Below, piece by piece: positions 1 to 8,094 of a stretch of 64,000 nt of DNA. The first letter of the stretch is position 1; every line of letters starts with the position of its first letter. Source of the DNA: Myceligenerans indicum (lineage in GTDB: Bacteria; Actinomycetota; Actinomycetes; Actinomycetales; Cellulomonadaceae). Below the pieces are notes generated by a model. The model had not been told where the DNA came from. It searched no databases and was given only the letters and a program-made list of their open reading frames with translations. Location of the stretch: positions 62,001-126,000 of the forward strand of contig NZ_JABBYC010000002.1 in the NCBI RefSeq assembly GCF_016742955.1. The letters are read 5' to 3'. The position numbers were made by a program, and so were the translations under genes.

Positions 1-854
1 CTCTTCCTTGAGATCTCGTTGAGTCCGTAGATGTGCTCGGCGTTGCCGCCGAGGACGGCGTCCCGCTCGCCGGGGGCGAGCCGGTCCAGGCAGGCTCGCA
101 TCACGTCCCAGGTGTGCCGGTACCCGCCGTGAGGAACCGACATCGGCCAGTCCCCGCCATACATGACGCGATCCGCCCCGAACGCCTCGAGCGCGACGTC
201 CAGCAGCAGGCCGACGCCGGCCTCCGTGAACGGCACGCCCGGCAGGTGCAGGCCGGAGAACTTCACGACGGCGTTCGGCGCGGCGGCGAGGCGATCGAGC
301 TGGGCCCGCCACTCACCGAGGCCGTGGCCGCCGGCCGGTGGTTTGCCGAGGTGGTCGAGCACGACGGTGAGCTCCGGGAGGTCCCGTGCCAGGCGCGCGG
401 CCGCGTCCAGGTGACGCGGCCAGGCGTCCGGCACGTCGAAGGTCAGGCCCTGGGCGGCGACCCGGCCCAGCGACGCGCGCACGTCGGGCAGATCGAGGAA
501 GTCGTCACGGGGGTCGTCGTGCACGAGATGACGGACGCCGCGCAGCAGCGGCTCCCCCTCGAGAGCCACGAGCGCCGCGGCGGCGCCGGGTTCGCTGTCC
601 AGCGGCACCCAGCCGACGACGCCCGCGACCCAGTGGTGCGCCCGGGCGACCTCGAGCATGAATTCGGTGTCGCTCGTGGTGTCGTCGGCCTGCACGAGCA
701 CGGCGGCGTCGACGCCGGCGGCGGTCAGCTCGACCTCGGCGTCGCCCGGGCCGAAGCTGCGGTGGAGCGGCCCCAGCTCGGGCGTGATCCACGCGTAGTC
801 GCTGCGCGGGAGGTCCCAGAGGTGCAGGTGCGAGTCGATCACCCGGCCGGTCAT
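1..854 (-). CDS. Amidohydrolase family 2, probable L-fuconolactone hydrolase (3' end outside window)
   Basis: The reading frame runs from the ATG at 854 off the left edge of the window, so 284 codons are visible and the stop is missing. The N-terminus has the metal-binding H-x-H-x-W pattern of the amidohydrolase-2/PMD family (H9 and H11), and the visible end (GGNAEHIYGL) is the usual family C-terminus, so only a few residues should be lost. Its ATG overlaps the TGA of the upstream aldo/keto reductase by 4 bases, so the two are translationally coupled. In the known oxidative L-fucose pathway this family opens L-fucono-lactone to L-fuconate; the assignment here rests on family plus neighbours. 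A related sugar-lactone hydrolase is the alternative. Confidence 0.85.
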   Translation of the reverse strand, partial: MTGRVIDSHLHLWDLPRSDYAWITPELGPLHRSFGPGDAEVELTAAGVDAAVLVQADDTTSDTEFMLEVARAHHWVAGVVGWVPLDSEPGAAAALVALEGEPLLRGVRHLVHDDPRDDFLDLPDVRASLGRVAAQGLTFDVPDAWPRHLDAAARLARDLPELTVVLDHLGKPPAGGHGLGEWRAQLDRLAAAPNAVVKFSGLHLPGVPFTEAGVGLLLDVALEAFGADRVMYGGDWPMSVPHGGYRHTWDVMRACLDRLAPGERDAVLGGNAEHIYGLNEISRK

Positions 855-1825
855 GGGATCAGTCCTTCGTCGCGGAGGCCCGACCAGAGCTCCTCGGGGA
901 TCGTGGCGTGGCTCCGCTCGGCGTTCTGCCGGACCGAGCCGGCGCGGGCCGACCCGACCACGACCGATCGAACGGCGGGGTGGCGCAGCGGGTACCGGAG
1001 GGCGGCGGTGGGCAGCGGCACGCCGTGGCGGCGGCAGGCCGCCGCGAGGTCGCGGGCTCGGCGCAGGACGTCGTCGGGCACCTCGCCGTAGTCGTAGTGG
1101 GCGCCGGCTGCTGGTTCGTCGGTGGCGAGGAGGCCGGAGTTGTAGGGTGCCGCGGCGACGACGCCGACGCCGCGCTCGGTGCACAGCGGCAGGAGTTCGG
1201 CGAGGGCGGGCTGTTCGAGCAGGGTGTAGCGGCCCGCGATCATGACGAGGTCGAGGTCGCCCTCGCGCACCGCCCGTACGGCGGTGCCGACGTCGTTGGT
1301 GCCGATGCCGATCGCGTCGACCACGCCCTCCTCGCGGAGCCGTGCGAGTGCGGGCAGGCCTTCGGCGAGTCCGCGGTCGAGGTCGTAGGCGTCGGGGTCG
1401 TGGAGGTAGGCGATGTCGATCCGGCCGAGCCCGAGGCGCCGGCACGAGTCCTCGATGCTGCGGCGGATCCCGGCCTCGCTCGGGTCGAAGCGGCGCACCA
1501 TGTCGTCCGGCACCGCGAACCCGTGGGCGAGGTCGTCGCCGCCGGTGAACCGGGGGTTCGGGTCGAGCGCGCGGCCGACCTTCGTCGAGACGACGACCTC
1601 GTCGCGCGGCCGGGCCCGCAGGAAGGCGCCCAGCCGGCGTTCGGACAGGCCGAGCCCGTAGTGGGGTGCGGTGTCGTAGTAGCGGATGCCGCTCTCCCAC
1701 GCGGCCTCGAGTGCGGCGGCGGCCGCGTCGTCGGACACCTCGCGGTACAGGTTGCCGATCGGCGCGGCGCCGAAGCCGACCGGGCCCAGCCGTTCGGGTG
1801 CGGTCACGGCGGGAGCGCGCGTCAT
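851..1825 (-). CDS. Aldo/keto reductase, probable L-fucose 1-dehydrogenase
   Basis: 324 aa, the usual length for the family. The aldo/keto reductase tetrad is readable as D51, Y56, K82 and H142 (in IAYLHDPD), within a TIM barrel that starts [12 protein letters not shown]. The frame stays open upstream to 2764, but that extension is antisense-like, arginine-rich and overlaps the dehydratase gene. The ATG at 1825 overlaps the dehydratase stop by 4 bases and is the sensible start. In the oxidative L-fucose route such an enzyme oxidises L-fucose to L-fucono-1,5-lactone with NAD(P). The role is inferred from the operon order dehydratase, reductase, lactonase. Confidence 0.9.
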   Translation of the reverse strand: MTRAPAVTAPERLGPVGFGAAPIGNLYREVSDDAAAAALEAAWESGIRYYDTAPHYGLGLSERRLGAFLRARPRDEVVVSTKVGRALDPNPRFTGGDDLAHGFAVPDDMVRRFDPSEAGIRRSIEDSCRRLGLGRIDIAYLHDPDAYDLDRGLAEGLPALARLREEGVVDAIGIGTNDVGTAVRAVREGDLDLVMIAGRYTLLEQPALAELLPLCTERGVGVVAAAPYNSGLLATDEPAAGAHYDYGEVPDDVLRRARDLAAACRRHGVPLPTAALRYPLRHPAVRSVVVGSARAGSVRQNAERSHATIPEELWSGLRDEGLIP

Positions 1826-3123
1826 GCCCGCGCCTCGACGTCCGCCCCGGCCCAGGTGTGGGCGGCGATCGACGCGGGTCGCATCTCGGTTCCCGCGCCC
1901 GCCGCCATGGGGGTGACGTACCGGCCGCGCACGACCTCGGTGGGCGTGACGAAGTGCTCGTGGAGATGGTCGACGTACTCGATCATCCGGCCGTCCATGG
2001 TGCCCGACACGGCGACGTAGTCGAACATCGACAGGTGCTGGACGGCCTCGCAGAGGCCCACGCCGCCGGCGTGCGGGCAGACCGGCACCCCGAACTTCGC
2101 GGCCAGCAGGAGGTTCGCGATGTTCTCGTTCACGCCGCCCACGCGGGTGGCGTCGATCTGCATGACCTGCATGGCGCCCGCCTGGAGGAGCTGCTTGAAC
2201 ACGATGCGGTTGGCCACGTGCTCGCCGGTGGCGACGGGCACGGGGCTGACGCCCCGGGCGATCGCGGCGTGGCCGAGCACGTCGTCGGGGCTCGTCGGTT
2301 CCTCGATCCACGCGGGCCCGAACGGTGCGAGCGCGTTCACCCAGGCGATCGCGTCGGCCACGTCCCAGCGCTGGTTGGCGTCGATCGCGATGGGGAAGTC
2401 CGGGCCGACGGCGCGGCGGGCGATCCCGAGCCGGCGCACGTCGTCGTCGAGGTCGGCGCCGACCTTGAGCTTGATCTGCCCGAAACCGTCGGCGACGGCC
2501 TCGCGGCAGAGGCGCTCCAGCTTCGCATCGGAGTAGCCGAGCCAGCCGGGTGTCGTCGTGTAGGCGGGATACCCGGTCTCGATCAGGTGCGCGGTGCGCT
2601 CCGTGCGGCCGGGTTCGGCGTCGCGGAGGATCGCCAGGGCCTCGTCGGGCGTGAGGGCGTCGGTCAGGTACCGGAAGTCGACGAGCGACACGAGTTCCTC
2701 GGGGTCGAGGCTCGCGAGGTGGAGCCAGAGCGGCCGGCCCGCACGCTTGGCCCGCAGGTCCCACAGGGCGTCGACGACGGCGCCGATGGCCATGTGCATC
2801 ACGCCCTTCTCGGGACCGAGCCAGCGCAGCTGGGAGTCGTGGGTGAGGCGTCGCGACGCCGCCCCCATGTCGGCGAGGAGTTCCTCGACGTCGAGCCCGA
2901 CCAGGTGGGCGCGCAGGGCGTCGATGGCCGCGACCTGGACGTCGTTGCCGCGGCCGATCGTGAACACGAACGCGTGTCCCTCCAGGCCGTCGGCGGCGTC
3001 GGTGCGAATCGTGACGTAGGCCGCCGAGTAGTCGGGGTCGGGGTTCATCGCGTCCGACCCGTCGAGTTCGAGGGAGGTCGGGAAGCGGATGTCCCGGGTG
3101 TCAACGCTGACGATCGTGCTCAT
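1822..3123 (-). CDS. L-fuconate dehydratase (enolase superfamily)
   Basis: 433 aa. The N-terminus contains [15 protein letters not shown], characteristic of L-fuconate dehydratases. The mandelate-racemase/enolase-type active site is complete: K218 and K220 (IKLK), metal ligands D248, E274 and E301, and H351 (CPHAGG). These positions agree with the numbering I recall for the Xanthomonas campestris enzyme. The reaction is dehydration of L-fuconate to 2-keto-3-deoxy-L-fuconate in the cytosol. A ribosome site AAAGGA lies 4 bases before the ATG, and the promoter is at 3147-3176. It heads the operon with the aldo/keto reductase and lactonase. Among the five genes of this cluster it is the most specific marker of the pathway. 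Confidence 0.95.
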   Translation of the reverse strand: MSTIVSVDTRDIRFPTSLELDGSDAMNPDPDYSAAYVTIRTDAADGLEGHAFVFTIGRGNDVQVAAIDALRAHLVGLDVEELLADMGAASRRLTHDSQLRWLGPEKGVMHMAIGAVVDALWDLRAKRAGRPLWLHLASLDPEELVSLVDFRYLTDALTPDEALAILRDAEPGRTERTAHLIETGYPAYTTTPGWLGYSDAKLERLCREAVADGFGQIKLKVGADLDDDVRRLGIARRAVGPDFPIAIDANQRWDVADAIAWVNALAPFGPAWIEEPTSPDDVLGHAAIARGVSPVPVATGEHVANRIVFKQLLQAGAMQVMQIDATRVGGVNENIANLLLAAKFGVPVCPHAGGVGLCEAVQHLSMFDYVAVSGTMDGRMIEYVDHLHEHFVTPTEVVRGRYVTPMAAGAGTEMRPASIAAHTWAGADVEARA

Positions 3124-3146
3124 GGCGTCCTTTCGTGGGCGGGCCG

Positions 3147-3176
3147 AGCATAGACATCAGATGTCTTGAGCGTCAA
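3147..3176 (-). promoter_or_regulatory. Promoter of the fuconate dehydratase operon
   Basis: Minus-strand -35 TTGACG (3171-3176) and -10 TATGCT (3147-3152) are separated by 18 bases. The start site would fall near 3140, about 17 bases before the ATG at 3123. The 15-bp palindrome at 3152-3166 sits between the two boxes. Confidence 0.65.
3152..3166. promoter_or_regulatory. Operator-like palindrome of the L-fucose cluster
   Basis: AGACATCAGATGTCT is a perfect 7+1+7 inverted repeat inside the promoter spacer of the divergent region. Its position predicts repression by occlusion of RNA polymerase. Symmetric sites of this general form are often bound by GntR-type regulators, but no regulator gene lies next to the cluster in this window, so its protein is unknown. 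Confidence 0.6.
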
Positions 3177-3268
3177 GGACTCGATCCTGTGCAAGAATCT
3201 TCAGGAATCGGCGCACCGGTCTCTGAAGAGTTCAGATGTTCGCCGCCCACTCGATGGAGAGGAAGAGC

Positions 3269-4117
3269 ATGAGATTCGCCCGCCTCGGCAGCCCCGGAAC
3301 CGAGACTCCCGTCGTGTTCGACGGCGATCAGGCGTACGACCTGAGCGGCCTGACGGCTGACGTCGACGGCACATTCCTCGCGTCCGACGGCGTCGCGCGC
3401 AGCCGGTCGGCACTCGCGGCCGGCACACTGCCGCTGCTGCCCGAGGCCGCCGCGATGCGGATCGGCGCGCCGATCGCGCGGCCCTCCGCCGTCTACTGCA
3501 TCGGCATGAACTACGCGGCGCACGCCGCCGAGTCCGGCTCGGAACCGCCGACGGACCTCGTGATGTTCATGAAGGCACCGAACACGGTGGTCGGCCCGTT
3601 CGACGACGTCGCCATCCCGCCTGGCAGCACGAAGACCGACTGGGAGGTCGAGCTGGGCATCGTCATCGGGCACCGCGCGAGCTACCTGCCCTCGCTCGCC
3701 GAGGCCCGGAGGCACATCGCCGGGTACGTCCTGGCGAACGACCTCTCCGAACGCGACTGGCAGATCGCCGTCTCCGGCGGCCAGTGGTCGAAGGGCAAGA
3801 GCGCCCCCGGGTTCTGCCCGACCGGACCGTGGTTCGTCCCGGCCGGCGACGTCCACGCCGACGACGTGCGGCTCCGGAGCTTCGTGAACGGCGAGCCCCG
3901 GCAGGACTCCCGCACCAGTGACCTGATCTTCGGCATCGACCGGATCGTGTACGAGCTCAGCCAGGTGCTCACCCTCGAGCCCGGCGACCTCGTCCTCACC
4001 GGAACCCCCGAGGGCGTCGCGCTGTCCGGCCGCTTCCCCTACCTCGCTCCGGGCGACGTCGTCGAGCTCGAGATCGAGGGGCTCGGCCGCCAACGGCAGC
4101 GCGTCGTCGCCGCGTGA
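3269..4117 (+). CDS. Fumarylacetoacetate hydrolase family protein, probable 2,4-diketo-3-deoxy-L-fuconate hydrolase
   Basis: 282 aa from the ATG at 3269, which has a strong ribosome site (GGAGAGGAAG) just upstream; earlier in-frame ATGs at 3236 and 3254 lack one. FAH-fold metal ligands are visible in WEVELG (E126, E128) and the following ND of LANDLSERD (D158); the substrate-loop residues YCIGMNYAAHAAE precede them. In the non-phosphorylative L-fucose pathway the final hydrolysis gives pyruvate and L-lactate. Gene 5 of the pathway (SDR) follows 102 bases downstream on the same strand. FAH proteins act on many diketo acids, so the substrate is inferred from context. Confidence 0.88.
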   Translation: MRFARLGSPGTETPVVFDGDQAYDLSGLTADVDGTFLASDGVARSRSALAAGTLPLLPEAAAMRIGAPIARPSAVYCIGMNYAAHAAESGSEPPTDLVMFMKAPNTVVGPFDDVAIPPGSTKTDWEVELGIVIGHRASYLPSLAEARRHIAGYVLANDLSERDWQIAVSGGQWSKGKSAPGFCPTGPWFVPAGDVHADDVRLRSFVNGEPRQDSRTSDLIFGIDRIVYELSQVLTLEPGDLVLTGTPEGVALSGRFPYLAPGDVVELEIEGLGRQRQRVVAA

Positions 4118-4219
4118 GAGCGGGGGCGGACACATCGCGCTCGGTCCGGACACGACCCGCGCTCGGCACCGCCGCACGCCTCACTCGGACAAGCCTCACT
4201 CGGAAAGGAACCTCCTCCC

Positions 4220-4978
4220 ATGAACCAGGACCTCACCGGACTCGTCGCGATCGTCACCGGCGGCGCGTCCGGCATCGGCGCCGCGATCGCCGCACGGCTG
4301 CGTGCCGGCGGCGCGGCCGTCGCCGTCTTCGACCTGCGGCCCGACACCGCCCCGCACGCCGACCTCGCCCTCGCCGTCGACGTCGCCGACGACGCGAGCG
4401 TGCGTGCCGGGGTCGAGCGCGTGGCCGCCGAGTTCGGTCGCATCGACATCCTCGTGAACAACGCGGGAATCGGCGCGCAGGGCACCGTCGAGACCAACAC
4501 CGACGACGACTGGCACCGCGTGCTCGACGTGAACGTCGTCAGCATGGCCCGCGTCAGCCGCGCGGCACTCCCCCACCTACGCCGGTCGCCCTCGGCCTCG
4601 ATCGTGAACACGTCCTCGATCGCCGCGACAGCCGGGCTCCCCCAGCGCGCCCTCTACAGCGCGAGCAAGGGCGCCGTCGCCGCACTCACCCGCGCGATGG
4701 CCGCCGACCACCTGCGCGAGGGCATCCGCGTCAACGCCGTCAACCCCGGCACCGCCGACACTCCCTGGGTAGGCCGCCTGCTCGACTCGGCGCCCGATCC
4801 TGACGCGGAACGTGCCGCCCTGGAGGCCCGGCAGCCGCACGGCCGGCTGGTGGCCGCAGGCGAGGTGGCCGACGCCGTCGCCTACCTCACGAGCCCGGCC
4901 TCCGGTTCGACGACCGGCGTCGCGCTCGCCGTCGACGGCGGGATGCAGGAACTGCGGCTCCGGCCCTCGACGGCGTGA
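4220..4978 (+). CDS. SDR oxidoreductase, probable 2-keto-3-deoxy-L-fuconate dehydrogenase
   Basis: 252 aa, classical short-chain dehydrogenase. NAD(P)-binding TGGASGIG spans residues 13-20, NNAG residues 80-83, and the catalytic residues are S132/S133, Y146 and K150. The C-terminal substrate loop ends GVALAVDGGM as usual for the family. A ribosome site GGAAAGGA precedes the ATG. Together with the FAH hydrolase it forms the plus-strand half of the L-fucose cluster and would oxidise 2-keto-3-deoxy-L-fuconate to the 2,4-diketo compound. The specificity is inferred from neighbours; the fold is certain. Confidence 0.9.
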   Translation: MNQDLTGLVAIVTGGASGIGAAIAARLRAGGAAVAVFDLRPDTAPHADLALAVDVADDASVRAGVERVAAEFGRIDILVNNAGIGAQGTVETNTDDDWHRVLDVNVVSMARVSRAALPHLRRSPSASIVNTSSIAATAGLPQRALYSASKGAVAALTRAMAADHLREGIRVNAVNPGTADTPWVGRLLDSAPDPDAERAALEARQPHGRLVAAGEVADAVAYLTSPASGSTTGVALAVDGGMQELRLRPSTA

Positions 4979-4979
4979 C

Positions 4980-5025
4980 CTCCCGGCCGGGCCACGGCGG
5001 GACGGGCCGCGGCACGGGCCGGGAG
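4980..5025. terminator. Possible bidirectional terminator between convergent genes
   Basis: A 9-bp inverted repeat CTCCCGGCC / GGCCGGGAG encloses a 28-base GC-rich loop between the SDR stop (4978) and the metallo-hydrolase stop (5034). There is no T tract, so it is only a plausible terminator. Confidence 0.35.
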
Positions 5026-5033
5026 CCCTGGGG

Positions 5034-5732
5034 TCAGCGGCGCGCGATCCGACCGAAGCCTCGCACCGAGTCCGCGGACACGGGACGACCGTGCCCCGGC
5101 AGCAACCTGCCCGGCTCCCGCGCCAGCACGGCGCGCACGCTCCTGGCGAGCTGGGCGGTGTCCTGGGCGAAGAACGGCAGCGCCGGGCGGTCACGCACCA
5201 GCATGCCGCCGGCCAGGAGGTCACCGACCAGGACATCGCGGCCGGTCCGGTGCAGCAGGCTGACGGAGCCCGGCGTGTGCCCGGGGGTATGCAGCACCGT
5301 CAGCGGCGCGCCGTGCTCCCCGAGATCGAAGCCGTCCTCCAGGACGACGTCCGGCCGGAACGCCGGGAAGGCCGGGCTCATGGTCCGGCGCAGCAGGCGC
5401 CCGAAGGGCCGCAGCGGCTCGTAGAAGTCGGAGCGACCACCCGCGGCCCAGTCAACCTCCTCCTGGTGCACGGCCACCGGCACGCCCAGCAGCCGGCGCA
5501 GTTCGGCGGCGCCTCCGGCATGGTCGGGGTGGCAGTGCGTGAGGACGATCAGGGAGATCTCCTCCCGTTCGACGCCGGCCCGCGCCAGGCCGCGCAGCAG
5601 CCGCCGCCCGCTTCCGGCGGGCCCGGCGTCCACCAGCACGGTCCGGTCACCCCGGACGGCGTAGGCGGTGGACTGGAGCAGGTCGACGGCAACCGTGCCC
5701 TCCGAGCCCCGTGCGTGCCGGCGCCCCCTCAT
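5034..5732 (-). CDS. MBL-fold metallo-hydrolase
   Basis: 232 aa metallo-beta-lactamase-fold hydrolase. The zinc motif is THCHPDH (H66, H68, D70, H71), followed by HTPGHTPGS, GDLLAGG and a C-terminal GHGRP, the normal ligand order. Its ATG overlaps the TGA of the upstream FAD monooxygenase by 4 bases, so both are made from one transcript controlled by the divergent TetR at 7498. The substrate is unknown. A thioester- or lactone-cleaving role following the monooxygenase step is conceivable but not shown by the sequence. Confidence 0.85.
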   Translation of the reverse strand: MRGRRHARGSEGTVAVDLLQSTAYAVRGDRTVLVDAGPAGSGRRLLRGLARAGVEREEISLIVLTHCHPDHAGGAAELRRLLGVPVAVHQEEVDWAAGGRSDFYEPLRPFGRLLRRTMSPAFPAFRPDVVLEDGFDLGEHGAPLTVLHTPGHTPGSVSLLHRTGRDVLVGDLLAGGMLVRDRPALPFFAQDTAQLARSVRAVLAREPGRLLPGHGRPVSADSVRGFGRIARR

Positions 5733-7384
5733 GACCGGCCCGCCGGGGAAGGAGCACCCGCGCCGGCGTGCCCGGCCGGGACAGGGTCGAGGTACAGGGC
5801 GAGGCAGTCCTGGATCCGAGCGGGATCGGGCGGCCCGGCGTATCCGATGTGCCGGTCCGGCCGGATCAGGTAGGCCGTGATGCCGCGCCCGTAGAGCGGG
5901 GCGGCGATGCGTTCGCGGTCGAGCAGCACCGGGAGCCCCGAGGGCGCCGTGGTGCTCGCGACGTCCCAGGAGGTCGTCAGCAGTCGCACCGCGACCGCGC
6001 CGGGCCGGTGACGTTCGGTCAGGGCAGCCAGCTCGCGGGCCGGTCGTTGCAGACCAGCCCGGTCGTCCCCGGCGAGCAGCAGCGTGTGCCGGTCGCTCGG
6101 CAGCGTGTCGTGCAGGCGCACGGCCCGGTTGGTGACGCCGTCGAACAGCTCCGGGTCGGGCAGCCGGTCCCCCGCCCGCAGGTGCCGGACGCGCCCGCGG
6201 ACCGCGAGGGTGCCCCGGTAGCTGTGGGCGAGCTGCGAGAGCCGGCGCGCCATCGTCCGCCGCAGGGGCGGGGTGGCGCGCAGCACCTTCATGACGGCGT
6301 CGCGCACGTGCCGGCGAGGGTCCTGGCGCAGGAGCATGGCCTGGGCCCCGAGGTGGGTGAAGGCCACGACCCGCTCGGCCACACGGTGCCGTTCGGCCTC
6401 GTAGCTGTCCAGCAGGCTCTCCGGCGCGGTTCCGGCGATCACGGCCGCCAGCTTCCAGCCGAGGTTGACCGCGTCCCCGACCCCGAGGTTCAGGCCCTGG
6501 CCACCGAACGGGGTGTGCACATGACCGGCGTCGCCGGCCAGGAACACCCGCCCCCGGCGGTAGCCGACGGCCTGCCGGTGGGCGAGGTTGAAGGTCCAGA
6601 ACTGGTCGACCGACCGGATCGTCCCCCGGATGCCGGTGCGCGCCAGGGCGTGCTGGGCGTCGGCGAGGTCAGGCTCGATCAGTGCGCCGTCCCCGTCGCG
6701 GCGCTGCGTGTAGGCCAGCCGGTAGCGTCGCTCGCCGGGCAGCGGGAAGACGCCGTAGATGCCGTCCTTGTCGCCGCTGAAGGTCATCTCGTTGCGGGGC
6801 AGGGGCCAGTCGACGACCGCGTCGCCCAGCACCCAGTCGTCGGCGTAGGCGGCGCCCACGAAGTCCTTGCCGATCAGTGAGCGCACGGTGCTCCTGGCAC
6901 CGTCGCAGCCCACCACCCAGTCCGCCGCGATGCTCTCGGTGGCGCCGTCGGGCGTGGTGACCGACGCGACCACCCCGTCGGCGGTCTGCTCGAGGGCGGT
7001 GCAGGCGGTGTCGCGCTCGACGTGGACGCCCGTCTCGGCGAGCCGGTCGATGAGGAGGTGCTCGGTACGAGCCTGCGGGATGTCCACCATGTGCGGGTAG
7101 GCGGTGTCGGCGAGGTCGCGGAAGTCCACGGCGATGCGGTCCCGGTAGCCGGTGCGCAGGGTGAGGACGTCGACCCGCTGGCCCTCGGCCAGTACCGGGC
7201 TCGCCACGCCCAGGTCCCGGAAGTGTTCCAGGGTGCGGGCGTGCAGGGCCGCGGACTTGGTGAGCTCCAGCACTCCGGCGTGCTTGTCGATGATGCGGCA
7301 GGCGATTCCGTGGCGGCGCAGCTGGATGGCCAGGACGAGTCCGGTGGGTCCTGCCCCGACGATCAGCACCTGGGTGTGCGGCAT
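5729..7384 (-). CDS. FAD-dependent aromatic-type monooxygenase
   Basis: 551 aa flavoprotein of the PHBH/TetX/RdmE class. GAGPTG at residues 10-15 binds the ADP of FAD, CDGARS at 160-165 is the DG motif, and GDAGH at 284-288 begins the second FAD motif (GDAGHVHTPFGGQGLNLG). The C-terminal thioredoxin-like region (about 420-530) is typical of polyketide and phenol hydroxylases of this group. It hydroxylates an aromatic or polyketide-like substrate with NAD(P)H and oxygen; the substrate is not predictable. It is divergent from a TetR gene, with 113 bases between starts carrying several inverted repeats, which suggests induction by its own substrate. Confidence 0.9.
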   Translation of the reverse strand: MPHTQVLIVGAGPTGLVLAIQLRRHGIACRIIDKHAGVLELTKSAALHARTLEHFRDLGVASPVLAEGQRVDVLTLRTGYRDRIAVDFRDLADTAYPHMVDIPQARTEHLLIDRLAETGVHVERDTACTALEQTADGVVASVTTPDGATESIAADWVVGCDGARSTVRSLIGKDFVGAAYADDWVLGDAVVDWPLPRNEMTFSGDKDGIYGVFPLPGERRYRLAYTQRRDGDGALIEPDLADAQHALARTGIRGTIRSVDQFWTFNLAHRQAVGYRRGRVFLAGDAGHVHTPFGGQGLNLGVGDAVNLGWKLAAVIAGTAPESLLDSYEAERHRVAERVVAFTHLGAQAMLLRQDPRRHVRDAVMKVLRATPPLRRTMARRLSQLAHSYRGTLAVRGRVRHLRAGDRLPDPELFDGVTNRAVRLHDTLPSDRHTLLLAGDDRAGLQRPARELAALTERHRPGAVAVRLLTTSWDVASTTAPSGLPVLLDRERIAAPLYGRGITAYLIRPDRHIGYAGPPDPARIQDCLALYLDPVPAGHAGAGAPSPAGRS

Positions 7385-7414
7385 GGGCGGCCGCCTCCTT
7401 CTGTTCGATGCGAT

Positions 7415-7489
7415 AAAAAGCGAGTGCTCACTCTTTTTAGTCGAGCGTCGCCGCGTGCGTCAAGAGCGAACGCTCGCTTTTTGTATAGG
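7415..7489. promoter_or_regulatory. Divergent operator/promoter region, FAD monooxygenase / TetR
   Basis: Three symmetries overlap. AAAAAGCGAG (7415-7424) is perfectly inverted as CTCGCTTTTT (7473-7482). Inside are two 12-bp palindromes, GAGTG-CT-CACTC (7422-7433) and GAGCG-AA-CGCTC (7464-7475), whose centres are 42 bases apart, about four helical turns. A -10 box TATAGG (7484-7489) lies 8 bases before the TetR ATG, giving a leaderless message. Binding of two TetR dimers would shut both genes. Confidence 0.6.
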
Positions 7490-7497
7490 CTGTCCGC

Positions 7498-8094
7498 ATG
7501 CCCAGGGTCAGTTCGGAGTACCTCGCCGCCCGACGCCGCCACATCCTGGCCGCAGCAGCCAGACGCTTCGTCCGCGACGGCTTCCACCAGACGTCGATCC
7601 AGGACGTCATCGACGAGGCGGGGCTCTCCCCCGGTGGCGTGTACCGCTACTTCCGCAGCAAGGACGACATCATCGTCGCCATCTCCCTCGAGGCGATCGG
7701 CGCGGTGCAGGAGGTGGTCCAGGACGCGGTGCGCACCCACCGACCGCTTGCCGAGCTCGTGGCCGCGCTGCCACAGGCGATCGCCGAACTCGACCAGGCC
7801 GACGACCGCATGCGGCTGGCGGTGCAGGCGTGGGGCGAGGCGCTGCGCAACCCGACCCTGGGCGAGGCCATGCGGGAGGGTGCCGCCACGGTGGTCGCGG
7901 TGCTGCGCGAACGGATCCTGGTGGGACAGCAGGACGGCGACGTCGCCGCCCAGGTCGACCCCGACGCCGCGGCCCACGCCCTGCTCTCCCTGATCCAGGG
8001 CTTCATCCTGCAGCGCGCCTGGAACCCCGAGCTGTCGGCCGACGTCTACGGCTGCGGGGCCGGCGCCGTCGTCGCCGGCATGCTTGCGGCCTGA
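7498..8094 (+). CDS. TetR/AcrR family transcriptional regulator
   Basis: 198 aa. The N-terminal helix-turn-helix is clear (residues about 14-58: AARRFVRDGFHQTS, then DEAGLSPGGVYRYF, a standard TetR recognition helix), followed by an all-helical ligand-binding domain. It is transcribed away from the FAD monooxygenase operon and probably represses it and itself through the palindromes at 7415-7482. The start ATG at 7498 lies 8 bases downstream of the -10 box with no ribosome site, so translation is probably leaderless. Its 3' end overlaps the convergent fusion gene by 49 bases. Confidence 0.9.
   Translation: MPRVSSEYLAARRRHILAAAARRFVRDGFHQTSIQDVIDEAGLSPGGVYRYFRSKDDIIVAISLEAIGAVQEVVQDAVRTHRPLAELVAALPQAIAELDQADDRMRLAVQAWGEALRNPTLGEAMREGAATVVAVLRERILVGQQDGDVAAQVDPDAAAHALLSLIQGFILQRAWNPELSADVYGCGAGAVVAGMLAA

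Noticed and set aside
1826..2764. Upstream extension of the aldo/keto reductase frame
   Set aside because: Overlaps the dehydratase in another frame and is arginine-rich; the true start is ATG 1825, coupled to the dehydratase stop.
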